A stretch of DNA of 64,000 bases from Acidobacteriota bacterium (lineage in GTDB: Bacteria; Acidobacteriota; Blastocatellia; Pyrinomonadales; Pyrinomonadaceae). The notes beneath the pieces are model-generated. The model was given only the letters and a program-made list of their open reading frames with translations. It ran no database searches and was not told the DNA's origin. A program made the translations under genes and the position numbers. Where the stretch lies: NCBI GenBank assembly GCA_020199775.1, contig JAIVJZ010000006.1, positions 62,001 to 126,000 on the forward strand, read 5' to 3'. The number at the start of each line of letters is the position of its first letter. Positions within the stretch are counted from its first letter, which is position 1. Below are positions 8,251 through 18,450 of this stretch, piece by piece.

Positions 8251-9927
8251 ATGATCGCTTGCATGAAACTTTTCACGCGGCGGCGCGCGGTCTTGAGCTT
8301 CGCGTCGCTCATCCTGTTTTGCGCCACGGCCACCGCGCAGGACGAACGATATAACATCAGTTATCAACTCTCGATGTCGAACCCGGCCTCGCACCTGTTC
8401 GAGGTGAGCCTGACGGTCGAGCCGCCGAAGGGCGTGGAGGCCGTTGATTTTCAGATGCCGCGCTGGTCGCCGGGTCGCTACGCCGTCTTCGATTTCGCGA
8501 AGAACGTGCAGGAGGTGCGCGCCGAAACGTCGTGCCCGCCGACGGGCACGTGCCCGCAAGGCTCCGTGCTCCCCGTCACGAGGCTGGACACGCAGACGTG
8601 GCGCGTCTTCCCGCAGAACGCCGTCTCGCGTGGCGTGACCCTCACTTATAAAGTCTTCGCCAACGACCTCTCCGGCACGTTCTCGCAACTCGACGCGCGG
8701 CACGCGAACTTCAACGGCGGCTCCGTCTTCATGTACGTCGTCGGCCACAAGCAAGACCCCGTGCGTCTGCTCGTCAACGCGCCCGCGAACTGGCGCGTCA
8801 TCAACGCCGCGACGGAGCGCGCCGACCAGCGCGACTGGCAGTTCCCGAACTACGACATCCTGATCGACACGCCGACCGAGATCGCGCCCGACTTCACCGT
8901 CGAAGAGTTTAAAGTCGAAGGCAAGACGCACCGCGTGATGGTGCATTCGTTCGGCGAAGAAAAGGGGGAGCGCGCCCGGCTCGTGCGCGACATCGAGCGC
9001 GTCGTGCGCGCCGAGATCGCGCTGATGGGGACGCCCGACTACGACAGCTATCTCTTCATGATGCACTTCGACCCGACCGCGCCGCGCGGCGACGGCATGG
9101 AGCATCTCGCCTCCACGCAGATCATCAGCACGCGCGCGCTCGGCGACAAGGGCGTCGCCGAAGGCGCGCTCGACACGGCGGCGCACGAGTTCTTCCACGT
9201 CTGGAACGTCAAACGCCTGCGCCCCGTCGAACTGGGGCCGTGGGATTTCACGCGCCCCGTCAACACGCGCAGCCTGTGGATCGCCGAAGGGCTGACGAAC
9301 TACTACGGCGGGTTGATGATGCGACGCTCCGGCGTCTGGGCGGACGAGCGATACCTGCGCGCCCTCGCAGGAGCTATCGGCTTCGTCGAGAACGCGCCCG
9401 GCAATCGCCTGCTGAACGCGGAGGAGGCGTCGCTCATCGCCTCGTTCATCGACCGCACGCCACACTACCAGCGCACGAACCTCTCCGAGACGACCGTCAG
9501 CTACTACAGCAAAGGCGAGGTGATCGGCATCGCGCTCGACCTGTTGATGCGCGGCAAGACCGGCGGGCGCGCCTCGCTCGACGACGTGATGCGGCGCATG
9601 TATGACGAGTTTTACCTGAAGAGTCCGGCGGCCACTTACTACTCGCGCGGGCGCGGCTACACGGGCGCGGATTTCGAGCGCACCGTCTCGCAGGTGGCGG
9701 GCGCGGACATGTCCGACTTTTTCGCGCGCCACGTGCGCGGCACGGAACCGCTGCCTTACGAAGAAGCCTTCGCCTACGTCGGCCTCAGGCTCGTCAAGAC
9801 TCCCGGCGACGCCGCACAGACGGCCAACACGGCGCAGACGCGGCCGCGTCAAAACTACCGCCTCGAAGAGATCAAGGACGCTCCGGCTGCGGCGCGCGCC
9901 CTGCGCGCCGCGTGGTTGAAGGGATGA
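8251..9927 (+). CDS. Peptidase M61 (glycyl aminopeptidase family), exported
   Basis: A 558-residue zinc metallopeptidase. A signal peptide runs to about residue 30 (ATATAQ). Residues 30-190 form the beta-sandwich N-domain with the PRWSPGRYAVFDFAKNV motif typical of M61. The catalytic site is HEFFHVWN (His312 and His316 with Glu313), followed by the third-ligand region WIAEGLTNYYGGL. Characterised M61 enzymes release N-terminal Gly or Ala. Many family members end with a PDZ domain; this one stops before it, in an Ala/Thr-rich tail, so it is a short form. ATG at 8251 has GGGGAG upstream. Its stop codon lies in a tandem repeat. Confidence 0.9.
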   Translation: MIACMKLFTRRRAVLSFASLILFCATATAQDERYNISYQLSMSNPASHLFEVSLTVEPPKGVEAVDFQMPRWSPGRYAVFDFAKNVQEVRAETSCPPTGTCPQGSVLPVTRLDTQTWRVFPQNAVSRGVTLTYKVFANDLSGTFSQLDARHANFNGGSVFMYVVGHKQDPVRLLVNAPANWRVINAATERADQRDWQFPNYDILIDTPTEIAPDFTVEEFKVEGKTHRVMVHSFGEEKGERARLVRDIERVVRAEIALMGTPDYDSYLFMMHFDPTAPRGDGMEHLASTQIISTRALGDKGVAEGALDTAAHEFFHVWNVKRLRPVELGPWDFTRPVNTRSLWIAEGLTNYYGGLMMRRSGVWADERYLRALAGAIGFVENAPGNRLLNAEEASLIASFIDRTPHYQRTNLSETTVSYYSKGEVIGIALDLLMRGKTGGRASLDDVMRRMYDEFYLKSPAATYYSRGRGYTGADFERTVSQVAGADMSDFFARHVRGTEPLPYEEAFAYVGLRLVKTPGDAAQTANTAQTRPRQNYRLEEIKDAPAAARALRAAWLKG

Positions 9928-9960
9928 ACTATGAAGCGATGAACTATGAAGCGATGAAAC
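9923..9960. repeat. 15-base tandem repeat over the M61 stop codon
   Basis: Two exact copies of GATGAACTATGAAGC (9923-9937, 9938-9952) plus GATGAAAC. The TGA of the first copy is the stop codon of the M61 gene. The word resembles the GAACGAT heptad family found elsewhere in the window. Confidence 0.75.
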
Positions 9961-9961
9961 T

Positions 9962-10912
9962 TTATCGCAGGCGTTGATAACCGCGCCACCCGTCGCGCGC
10001 CTCCTGTGGCGGGGCGATGACTTCGACGGGCACGGGCTCGATCCCGAAAGTCACGGGGAGTCGTCCCGTCAACTCGCCGTCGATCTGCATGCGCGCCTCG
10101 CCCGTCGCGCGCGCGCGCGTCGCGCGCACGTAGCGCACGCCGGGCATCTCGCGTCGCACGCCGTTGCGGCGCAAGCCGTGCGCGAGCAGTTGCAGAAAGC
10201 GCAGGCGGCTGTGCGAGTTGACGATGCAGATTTCAAACTCCGGCTCGTCGAGCCGCGCGCCCGGCGTCACGCTGATGTCGCCGCCGTAGTGCGCGGCGCG
10301 GCCGAAGGCGGCGAAGGTGGCGGGATAAATCCGCCCCCCGACCTCTACGCTGAAGACGATGGGCTGCCAGCTCACGAGGTGGCCGAGCCCGGACACCCAG
10401 AATGCGCCCTCGCCCACGCGCCGCTTGAGACGTGGGCGCACGCGCTCCACGACCGACGCGTCGAGCCCGATACCCGCCATCAGAAAAAAATAACGACGCG
10501 CGCCGCTCACCTCTTCCGTCGCGCAGCCCGCGTAGATGCGCCGCGTCCGGCCGCGCGCGATCACGTCGGCCGCTCCGACAGCGTCGAACGGCAATCGAAG
10601 CTCGCGCGCCAGCACGTTCGCCGTCCCCGCGGGCCAGATGCCGAGCCGCACGCGCCCTCCCACCAAGCCCTGCAAAGCCTCGTTGATCGTGCCGTCGCCG
10701 CCGGAGACGATCACCTCGCGCACGCCGTCGTGCGCCGCTTCGGCCGCGAGCCGCGTCGCGTCGCCCGGCGCGTTTGTCGTCAACGTTTCAACTTCGATCC
10801 CGCGCGCGCCGAGTAACTCGCAAAAACGCGCGACCTCGGCCGCGCGCCTCCGCCCGCCCCGCCCCGCGTTCGGGTTCGAGATCAACCTGATCGTGCGTTT
10901 CTTCTCAGTCAT
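9962..10912 (-). CDS. Diacylglycerol kinase family lipid kinase (YegS/DagK-like)
   Basis: A 316-residue cytoplasmic or membrane-associated kinase of the DAGKc family. ATP-binding motifs are ISNPNAGRGG at the N-terminus and SGGDGTINEALQGL, followed by GIWPAGTANVLARELR. The C-terminal half is the beta-sandwich with MAGIGLDASV and MQIDGELTG. These proteins phosphorylate diacylglycerol or related lipids. The ATG at 10912 gives the conserved TIRLISNPNAG start; a longer frame upstream is Arg-rich and lacks family similarity. Convergent with the M61 gene. Confidence 0.88.
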   Translation of the reverse strand: MTEKKRTIRLISNPNAGRGGRRRAAEVARFCELLGARGIEVETLTTNAPGDATRLAAEAAHDGVREVIVSGGDGTINEALQGLVGGRVRLGIWPAGTANVLARELRLPFDAVGAADVIARGRTRRIYAGCATEEVSGARRYFFLMAGIGLDASVVERVRPRLKRRVGEGAFWVSGLGHLVSWQPIVFSVEVGGRIYPATFAAFGRAAHYGGDISVTPGARLDEPEFEICIVNSHSRLRFLQLLAHGLRRNGVRREMPGVRYVRATRARATGEARMQIDGELTGRLPVTFGIEPVPVEVIAPPQEARDGWRGYQRLR

Positions 10913-11313
10913 CGAATACCTGTCGTTGCAATCACGGTGCCGCCCGGCGTCAACGTCAAACTCACGGGCGCGCGTGCCGAAACCGCGTCGTGTGCGGCAA
11001 CCGCGCGCGGCGCAGACGAGCGCGGCGCATCTCCCGGCGGACACGTGTCGGACGATCCGTGCACGAAAAACGCGACAGCGCGGCACACGCTTTCGGGCGG
11101 ACGAAACGGCTTCTTTGAGACGCGCCCCGCGCCCGCCTGAAACCGCCTGAAACCGCCCGGCGCGCGTGGGGGCGCCCGGTTGACGCTCCGCGGTTGAAAA
11201 GGTTACTGTGCGGCTTTGCCGTGTGACAAACGCTCCGGTCGTCTCGACTGCGGGGCGTGAATTTGTCCCGCGCTCTCAAACACCCGACTGGGAAATTCGC
11301 GGAGGAAAATTTT
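10913..11313. other. Divergent intergenic region
   Basis: About 400 GC-rich bases between divergent start codons. No credible gene. A short tandem repeat, 10-base unit CCTGAAACCG, occurs at 11137-11158. Promoters for both flanking genes should lie here, but none stands out. Confidence 0.4.
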
Positions 11314-12216
11314 ATGCGCCGTCGCCAGTACGTCTACGCCCTGCTCATCGTCTGCTTCACCGTCGCCCACGCACGCTCGCAACAAGACTTTTCCAAGGTA
11401 CAGATGAAGGCGACGAAAGTGTCGGGCAACATCTACATGCTCGAAGGCGCGGGCGGGAACATCGGCGTCTCGGCGGGCGCGGACGGCCTGCTCATCGTCG
11501 ACGATCAATTCGCGCCGCTGGCCGACAAGATTCGCGCCGCGCTCAAAGAGATCAACCCCGGCCAGTTGCGCTTCGTCCTGAACACGCACTACCACGGCGA
11601 CCACACGGGCGGCAACCCCATCTTCGGCAAAGAGGGAACCATCATCGCGCACGACAACGTGCGCGGGCGGCTCGCGGTCGAACAGACGGTGCGCGGCCAG
11701 AAAATCCCGGCCTCGCCCAAAGAAGCCCTGCCCGTCATCACGTTCAACCAGTCGGTCTCCATCCATTTCAACGGCGAGGAGATTCGCGCCATACACTTCC
11801 CCGCAGGCCACACGGACGGCGACAGCGTCATCTTCTTCACCGCGTCGAACGTCATCCACATGGGCGACCATTTCTTCGCCGGTCGCTTCCCGTTCATCGA
11901 CCTCGAACACGGCGGTAGCGTCGAAGGCTTGACGCGGAACGTCGAAGCCGTCATCGCGCGCGTCCCGGCCGACGTGAAGATCATCCCCGGCCACGGCCCC
12001 CTCTCCACGCTCGACGACCTCAAACTCTACCGGCGCATGCTCGTCGAGACGACCGCCCACGTCCGCAAAGGGATGACGGAAGGTAAGACCCTTGCACAAC
12101 TCAAGACGGCCGGATTACCCGCCGAGTGGAAACAGTGGGGCGCGGGCTTCATCAACACCGACGCGTGGATCGAGACGATCTTCAACAGCCCATCGGCCAA
12201 CGCGAATAAGAAGTAG
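11314..12216 (+). CDS. Exported metallo-beta-lactamase-fold hydrolase
   Basis: A 300-residue MBL-fold enzyme with a signal peptide (about residues 1-22). Zinc ligands are visible in HYHGDHTGG, HFPAGHTDGDS, HMGDHFF with its Asp, and the late His in IIPGHGPL. The pattern fits the broad family of subclass-B3-like and quinoprotein-relay-type MBL proteins common in Acidobacteria; some hydrolyse lactams, most do not. The ATG at 11314 has GGAGGAAAA just upstream and starts the signal peptide, whereas the longer frame adds 19 unrelated residues. Substrate unknown. Confidence 0.87.
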   Translation: MRRRQYVYALLIVCFTVAHARSQQDFSKVQMKATKVSGNIYMLEGAGGNIGVSAGADGLLIVDDQFAPLADKIRAALKEINPGQLRFVLNTHYHGDHTGGNPIFGKEGTIIAHDNVRGRLAVEQTVRGQKIPASPKEALPVITFNQSVSIHFNGEEIRAIHFPAGHTDGDSVIFFTASNVIHMGDHFFAGRFPFIDLEHGGSVEGLTRNVEAVIARVPADVKIIPGHGPLSTLDDLKLYRRMLVETTAHVRKGMTEGKTLAQLKTAGLPAEWKQWGAGFINTDAWIETIFNSPSANANKK

Positions 12217-12272
12217 CCCGGCGGGAGGAGCGCGGCCTTCGGGTAGGCGTCCATCAGAAAGCGAGAGGCGCG

Positions 12273-12590
12273 ATGACGGAAGAAGAACGACAACGGCAGA
12301 TGGAGTTCATCCTCGACACGCTGGCGCGACTGACCGCCACGACAGACAAACTAGCTTACAAGGCCGATGGACTGACCGACATGATCGGCGGGCTGGCCGA
12401 GTCGCAAGCCGCCGAACGAGAACGCGATCAAGCCCGCATCGTCCGGCTCGAAGAGTCGTTTGTCGTGTTGGCCGATTTAGCGAGCAGGCACGAGGAGCGA
12501 CTTGACCAGAACGACCGGAGGTCAGAGCGACTCAAAGAATCGATAGCCGAACTGCGCCGACTCGCCGAGCCGAACGGGGGCAACGGTTAG
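12273..12590 (+). CDS. Small coiled-coil protein, unknown
   Basis: A 105-residue hydrophilic protein, almost entirely helical, with heptad-like Leu/Ile spacing and many Glu, Arg and Asp residues. It has no signal peptide or membrane segment. A GAGAGGCG stretch precedes the ATG. It follows the MBL gene by 57 bases and ends before a strong bidirectional terminator. No function can be assigned; similar short proteins are often annotated only as hypothetical. Confidence 0.65.
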   Translation: MTEEERQRQMEFILDTLARLTATTDKLAYKADGLTDMIGGLAESQAAERERDQARIVRLEESFVVLADLASRHEERLDQNDRRSERLKESIAELRRLAEPNGGNG

Positions 12591-12650
12591 ATTGCCGAAT
12601 TGCACGCCGATAGCCCATCGAAAGACGGCAACCAGTAAGCGGCTGCGATA

Positions 12651-12698
12651 AACGCATAACGGGCGGCGTGTCGTTGAGCACGCCGCCCGTTATGCGTT
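12651..12698. terminator. Bidirectional terminator, 20-bp perfect stem
   Basis: Arms 12651-12670 and 12679-12698 are exact complements around an eight-base loop, followed by TT on the plus strand. It lies between convergent genes ending at 12590 (+) and 12724 (-). Confidence 0.85.
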
Positions 12699-12723
12699 TT
12701 GAGTTCAGCCTTACCGCCTCTCC

Positions 12724-14199
<1,476 letters not shown>

Positions 14200-14378
14200 T
14201 TAAAAAACTCCCTTCCAAAAACTCGAACGGAAGCGCGGCGACCAGGCCAGCGGGATGAAAAATTGAACGTATGAAGTTTGGACTAAAGGCGAGCGTAGCA
14301 AAGCGCGTGGGCGGGCGCAAGGGCGGCGTCTCGGCGGGCACGGCGGAAGATGTGCGCGCGCCGCGACGGGGCGGGGCT

Positions 14379-15254
14379 TCAGGGCTGTTGCAGCAGTTGT
14401 TCGTAACCGTCCTTCGTGATCACCAGTTCGACGAGCGACTTGCCTTTGCGCGTCTCCGTCGGCACGCTCGCGGGGCGACCGTTGATGGTGACTTCGAGCG
14501 CGGCCGCCTTGCTCTTTGAATATTCGACGACGAGGCGTTCGGCGGGCGCGAGCGTGACCTCTCTCTCCTGATCCGCCGCGATATTACCTTCCGACTTCGG
14601 CCGGTCGTCCACGCGCGTTCTCACCCAGACCTCTTCGCCCTTCGCCTTGATCTTAACGTTCAACGCGCCCGTCGCCGCCGCTGTAGCCGGGTCGGGAGAC
14701 GCGGGCGCGGCGGGCGTTTGCGCGGGCAGCGTTTGATCGTTCGTGCCGGGGTTGGCCGCCGGGGCGGTCGGCGCGGAGGCGGCCGCGCCGGCATTATTGC
14801 GCCGCTGGTAGTAGTGCAACCCCGCGTAGATGCCGAGCGAGATGATGGCGAGAATGATGAGGCTGAGGAGAGCGGTGACGAAGGGCGAGCGCGACGTGTC
14901 GCCGTCCATGTAGATGCGCGACGACTGGCGCGAGGTCGGGAGTTCGTCGGGCGCTTCGCCGTGCGCGCGCGCCACTTCCGTGTACGCGCTGACGGCCTCC
15001 GTCTCGCTGAAGCCGACGGCCTTGGCGTAGGCTTTGATAAAGGAGCGGTTGAAGATGCCGCCGGGCAGTTCCTTGTAATCGTCCGTCTCGATGGCTTCGA
15101 GGTAGCGGCGCGCGATGCGGGTCTGGTCGGAGAGTTCGCGCAGGGAGACGCCGCGCGCCTCGCGCGCCTGACGCAGACGCGCGCCGAGAGACGACTCGCC
15201 CCCGCCAGCTCTCGCAGGTTCTTCAGAGTTCTGGTCAGGGCTCTTAGAGTTCAC
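14379..15254 (-). CDS. RodZ-like protein: HTH_25, transmembrane segment, C-terminal DUF4115
   Basis: About 291 residues from a GTG at 15254. An N-terminal HTH_25 domain, LRQAREARGVSLRELSDQ through GGIFNRSFIKAYA, is followed by a single membrane segment (ALLSLIILAIISLGIYAGL). An Ala/Pro-rich linker and a periplasmic beta-domain (VKIKAKGEEVWVRTRVDD to the end) follow. This is the architecture of RodZ, which links MreB to the wall machinery. The frame extends upstream to 15467, but that part is Arg/Cys-rich and unlike the family, so the GTG is preferred with moderate certainty. Divergent from the BMC operon. Confidence 0.82.
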   Translation of the reverse strand: MNSKSPDQNSEEPARAGGGESSLGARLRQAREARGVSLRELSDQTRIARRYLEAIETDDYKELPGGIFNRSFIKAYAKAVGFSETEAVSAYTEVARAHGEAPDELPTSRQSSRIYMDGDTSRSPFVTALLSLIILAIISLGIYAGLHYYQRRNNAGAAASAPTAPAANPGTNDQTLPAQTPAAPASPDPATAAATGALNVKIKAKGEEVWVRTRVDDRPKSEGNIAADQEREVTLAPAERLVVEYSKSKAAALEVTINGRPASVPTETRKGKSLVELVITKDGYEQLLQQP

Positions 15255-15450
15255 TTGATCGCTTGTTCTCGGGGGCGGAACGACCGCTTGAGTTAAAGGC
15301 CGTTCATTTGCTTTCGCCGGCCTGACACGACACCTCGCAAGCGTGCCGCAACTTTTGGCGCAATATAACTTGCGCCGCGCGAGCGTGTCAAACTCAAGTT
15401 TTTTGGGGAAAGATGCGCGTCCCTTGATTCTTGCCGCGCGGGGTGCTACG

Positions 15451-15479
15451 TTGACGCGTTCAGACAACCAAACTGGAAT
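15451..15479 (+). promoter_or_regulatory. Candidate sigma-70 promoter of the BMC operon
   Basis: TTGACG at 15451-15456, a 17-base spacer, then TGGAAT at 15474-15479. The -35 is good and the -10 is weak. It lies 43 bases before the first shell gene, whose ribosome site GAGGAG is clear. Confidence 0.4.
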
Positions 15480-15522
15480 CGTTTTTAATTTCTAAAATCA
15501 CAACGAAGCGAGGAGACGACTT

Positions 15523-15930
15523 ATGCCTCTCGAAGCATTGGGAATGGTCGAGACGAAAGGTTTTGTCGGCGCGGTCGAGGCGGCGGACGCGATGGTCAAG
15601 GCCGCCAACGTTCAACTGTTAGGGAAAGAGTATATCGGCGCGGGCTACGTGACGATCTTCGTGCGCGGCGACGTGGGCGCGGTCAAGGCCGCGACGGACG
15701 CGGGCGCGGCGGCCGCGCGGCGCGTCGGCGAACTGATCAGCGTCCACGTCATTCCGCGCCCGCACGGCGAAGTCGAGCGCGTCCTGCCCCAGAACGGGCG
15801 CACCAATTACAGCCCCGACGAGCGCGCCCTACAGGGCGGCGGCGGGGGCGGCGGTCAACTCAGCGAAGGCGATCAAGGCCGTTCGCTCCCGGCAGGCGCG
15901 CGCGAGAACAACAAGGAAAGAAGTAAATAG
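15523..15930 (+). CDS. BMC-H shell protein 1 (PduA/EutM-like)
   Basis: A 135-residue microcompartment hexamer subunit. The single BMC domain (residues 4-90) reads from [20 protein letters not shown] to [14 protein letters not shown], very close to PduA. The pore loop is YIGAG, where PduA has KIGSG, so Ala replaces Ser and Tyr replaces Lys. A 45-residue Gly/Gln/Asn-rich tail follows the domain, longer than in PduA. It is the first gene of the BMC operon. The last codons and the TAG stop lie inside an AGTAAAT-type heptad array. Family assignment is secure; the metabolite that crosses the shell is unknown. Confidence 0.95.
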   Translation: MPLEALGMVETKGFVGAVEAADAMVKAANVQLLGKEYIGAGYVTIFVRGDVGAVKAATDAGAAAARRVGELISVHVIPRPHGEVERVLPQNGRTNYSPDERALQGGGGGGGQLSEGDQGRSLPAGARENNKERSK

Positions 15931-15999
15931 TAAATCGTGAATCGTAAATAGATAAAAAGCAGTTTCCTTCTATTCGCGATTTAAGATTCACGATTTACG
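15922..15999. repeat. Heptad hairpin (AGTAAAT/CGTGAAT type)
   Basis: Heptads AGTAAAT (twice), CGTGAAT and CGTAAAT run in register from 15922 to 15949. The right arm, 15970-15999, is largely complementary. The TAG of shell gene 1 spans the first two heptads. A proper ribosome site (CGGAGGG) for the next gene follows the element. Confidence 0.8.
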
Positions 16000-16016
16000 T
16001 CTCTCGGAGGGTTGTT

Positions 16017-17951
16017 ATGTCGGTTGACAAAGACCTTGTCTCGGTGCAGCAGGCGCGCGATCTGGTCGAGGCGGCGCACCGCGCGCAGACCGAACTGGCG
16101 CGCTTCGATCAGGCGCGGATCGACCGCATCTGCGAGGCGATGGCGAAGGCCGCTCTGCGCGACGCGGCTCGGCTCGGCGCGATGGCCGTCGAGGAGACGG
16201 GCTTCGGCATCCCCGACGACAAGCGCGAGAAGAATCGCTTCGCGGCCGAAGACGTGTGGGACGCGTTTCGTAATCTGCGGACGGTCGGCGTCGTCTCCGA
16301 ATCGAAAGACGTGGTCGAGATCGCCAGCCCGCGCGGCGTCGTGTGCGGCATCATCCCCTCGACGAACCCCACCTCCACGGCCATCTTCAAAATCCTCATC
16401 GCTACAAAATCCCGCAACGCCATCGTCCTGTCGCCCCACCCGTCGGCCGCGAAGTGCATCAACGAGACGGCGCGCATCATGCGCGAGGTGGCGATCAAGG
16501 AAGGCTTGCCCGCCGATGCCATCGGCTGCATGTCAACCGCCACCATCGAAGGCACGGAAGCCCTGATGAAGAACCGCCTGACCGCCGTGATCTTGGCGAC
16601 CGGCGGCATCGGCCTCGTCCGCGCGGCCTACTCGTCGGGCAAGCCCGCGTTCGGCGTCGGCCCCGGCAACGTGCCGGTCTTCGTCGAACGGACGGCGGAC
16701 GTGCCCACGGCTGTGCAGAATATTTTGACCGGGAAGACTTTCGACAACGGCACGATCTGCGCTTCGGAGCAGGCGGTCGTCGTTGACGCGCCGGTCGAGA
16801 AAGCGGTGCGCGCGGAGTTTGCACAACAGGGCGGCCACTTTCTGAGCGCGGCGGAAGCGGATCAACTCGCCAAAGTCGTCGCCACGCCGCAGCGAACTTT
16901 GAATCCGGGCATCGTCGGCAAGTCGGTCGAAGTGATCGCGAAGATGGCGGGCTTGAACGTGCCGCAGGGCACGCGCTGCCTGATGGCCGACGTGGGCGGC
17001 GTCGGGCGTGAGCACCCGCTTTCGATGGAGAAGCTGTCGCCCATCCTCGCCTTCTACGTGGAAGACGGCGTGGAGCGCGGCGCGGCGCGTTGCTTCGAGA
17101 TTTTGAGCTACGGCGGCATGGGGCACACCGCCGGAATCCACACGCGCTCGCGCGACGTGGCGAAGGCTTACGGCATGGAGATGCCCGCCTCGCGCGTCGT
17201 CGTCAACACGCCGACGACGCACGGCGCAATCGGTTTCTCCACCGCGCTCCCGCCCTCGATGACCCTCGGCTGCGGTTCGTGGGGCGGCAACGTCACCTCC
17301 GACAACATCTCGCCGCTGCACCTGATGGACATCAAGCGCGTCGCCTTCGAGACGCGACCCGTCAAGAGCGCACGCCCCGCGCGTTCAGCCGCGCAGACGC
17401 CCGCGCAGACGCCCGCGCCGTCAACCATGAATGCGCCCGCGCAGGCGGGCGGCAAAGTCAGCCGCGAAGATGTCGCGGCCATCGTGGATCGCTTCCTGTC
17501 GAACCGGAACGCGAGCCAGCCCACGCCCGTCTACAACGCACAGATGCGCCCGACCGAATCGCCCGCGCCCGTGCAGCCCATGAACGAGATCGATCCGAAC
17601 TGGGCGCAGTCCAAGAGCGCGGCCGCCCCGCACGCCGAAGCCGCGCCGACCGCGCAACCGGCGGGCGGCAATGGCGGCGGCAGCGGCGCAACTACGAACG
17701 CAACGGCGCAGAGCGCGCCCGCCGCCCCGGCGACGCCCGCCGCGCCCGCCGCCGCCGCCGGGGGCGGCGCGCAAACTAAACCTGCCGCGCCCGCGCCAAC
17801 GAACGGCCACAAGGCCGTGGACTTCGTCTCCGAAGACGACGTGCGCCGCGCCGTCCAGAAGGGCGAAAAGATTTACGTCAACGCCAAAACGATCATCACG
17901 CCTTCCGCGCGCGACATCGGCGACCCGGCGGAGGTCTTCGCGAAGGTCTAA
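16017..17951 (+). CDS. CoA-acylating aldehyde dehydrogenase (PduP/EutE-like) with long BMC tail
   Basis: A 644-residue enzyme. Residues 1-465 are an aldehyde dehydrogenase of the PduP/EutE class, which oxidises an aldehyde to acyl-CoA inside the shell; the catalytic Cys248 lies in NGTICASEQ, with nucleotide-binding GVGPGNVP. Family members are near 460-480 residues, so about 175 residues are extra. The tail holds an amphipathic helix [18 protein letters not shown] (480-498) that looks like an encapsulation peptide. A low-complexity Ala/Pro/Gly linker follows, then a terminal module (601-640) with [18 protein letters not shown] and ITPSARDIG, a type of segment seen on other BMC proteins. The TAA stop abuts a heptad hairpin. 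No alcohol dehydrogenase or phosphotransacylase is in the window. Confidence 0.92.
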   Translation: MSVDKDLVSVQQARDLVEAAHRAQTELARFDQARIDRICEAMAKAALRDAARLGAMAVEETGFGIPDDKREKNRFAAEDVWDAFRNLRTVGVVSESKDVVEIASPRGVVCGIIPSTNPTSTAIFKILIATKSRNAIVLSPHPSAAKCINETARIMREVAIKEGLPADAIGCMSTATIEGTEALMKNRLTAVILATGGIGLVRAAYSSGKPAFGVGPGNVPVFVERTADVPTAVQNILTGKTFDNGTICASEQAVVVDAPVEKAVRAEFAQQGGHFLSAAEADQLAKVVATPQRTLNPGIVGKSVEVIAKMAGLNVPQGTRCLMADVGGVGREHPLSMEKLSPILAFYVEDGVERGAARCFEILSYGGMGHTAGIHTRSRDVAKAYGMEMPASRVVVNTPTTHGAIGFSTALPPSMTLGCGSWGGNVTSDNISPLHLMDIKRVAFETRPVKSARPARSAAQTPAQTPAPSTMNAPAQAGGKVSREDVAAIVDRFLSNRNASQPTPVYNAQMRPTESPAPVQPMNEIDPNWAQSKSAAAPHAEAAPTAQPAGGNGGGSGATTNATAQSAPAAPATPAAPAAAAGGGAQTKPAAPAPTNGHKAVDFVSEDDVRRAVQKGEKIYVNAKTIITPSARDIGDPAEVFAKV

Positions 17952-18033
17952 AGTTTCAAGTTTCAGGTTTCAAGTTCAAGACAAAGAACCGTCGAACCTC
18001 AGTCCTGAAACTTGAAACCTGAAACTTGAAACT
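17952..18033. repeat. Heptad hairpin (AGTTTCA type), 25-bp perfect stem
   Basis: Heptads AGTTTCA, AGTTTCA and GGTTTCA run from 17952. Arms 17952-17976 and 18009-18033 are exactly complementary. The element begins right after one stop codon (17949-17951) and ends right before the ATG of the next gene (18034), so it fills the whole gap and leaves no Shine-Dalgarno site. Confidence 0.85.
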
Positions 18034-18369
18034 ATGTTTTTAGGAAAAGTCGTCGGCACGGTCTGGTCAACGAAGAAGACGCCCGATCTGGAGGGCGTCA
18101 AGTTTCTCATCGTGCATCCGCTTGAGTTGGACAAAGAGCCGAACCGCAGCATCATCGTGGTGGCGGATCGTCTGGGGGCGGGCGTGGGCGAGGTGGTGCT
18201 GTGCGCCTTCGGGAAAGCGGCGCGCTCGGCCATCGGCGATCAGGAGATGTCCATCGAGGCGGCGGTCGTCGGCATCGTGGATCGCGTGGACGTGCAAGGC
18301 TCGCCGTCGGATGATCTCAACGAGGCCGCGCGGGAGTTGCGCGGCGGGGATAACGGGGCAAGAAAGTAA
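18034..18369 (+). CDS. BMC-P pentameric vertex protein (EutN/CcmL family)
   Basis: A 111-residue EutN/CcmL protein that caps the vertices of the microcompartment. It begins MFLGKVVGTVWSTKKTPDLEG and contains KFLIVHPL, the VVADRLGAGVGEVVL strand pair and AIVGIVDRVD-like core (here AAVVGIVDRVDV). Length is normal for the family plus a short charged tail. The ATG directly follows a hairpin with no ribosome site, so translation may depend on coupling or on a refolded leader. The last residues and the TAA stop lie in AGTAAGC-type heptads. Confidence 0.95.
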   Translation: MFLGKVVGTVWSTKKTPDLEGVKFLIVHPLELDKEPNRSIIVVADRLGAGVGEVVLCAFGKAARSAIGDQEMSIEAAVVGIVDRVDVQGSPSDDLNEAARELRGGDNGARK

Positions 18370-18445
18370 GCGGTAAGCAGTGAGCAGTCAAAACAGGAAA
18401 CTCCCTGCTGTCGCCCTGCTCACTGTTTACTGCTCACTGCTTACT
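18365..18445. repeat. Heptad hairpin (AGTAAGC/AGTGAGC type)
   Basis: Heptads AGTAAGC, GGTAAGC and AGTGAGC run from 18365 in register. The right arm, ending 18445, is an imperfect complement. The TAA of the BMC-P gene (18367-18369) is in the first heptad. The ACT gene starts five bases after the element with no clear ribosome site. Confidence 0.8.
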
Positions 18446-18450
18446 GAACA

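Noticed and set aside
8218..9852. Minus-strand frame of 544 codons opposite the M61 peptidase
   Set aside because: Antisense to a gene with an intact HExxH site and ribosome site; no family resemblance.
15255..15467. N-terminal extension of the RodZ-like protein
   Set aside because: The extra codons are Arg/Cys-rich, unlike RodZ, and overlap the promoter side of the BMC operon.
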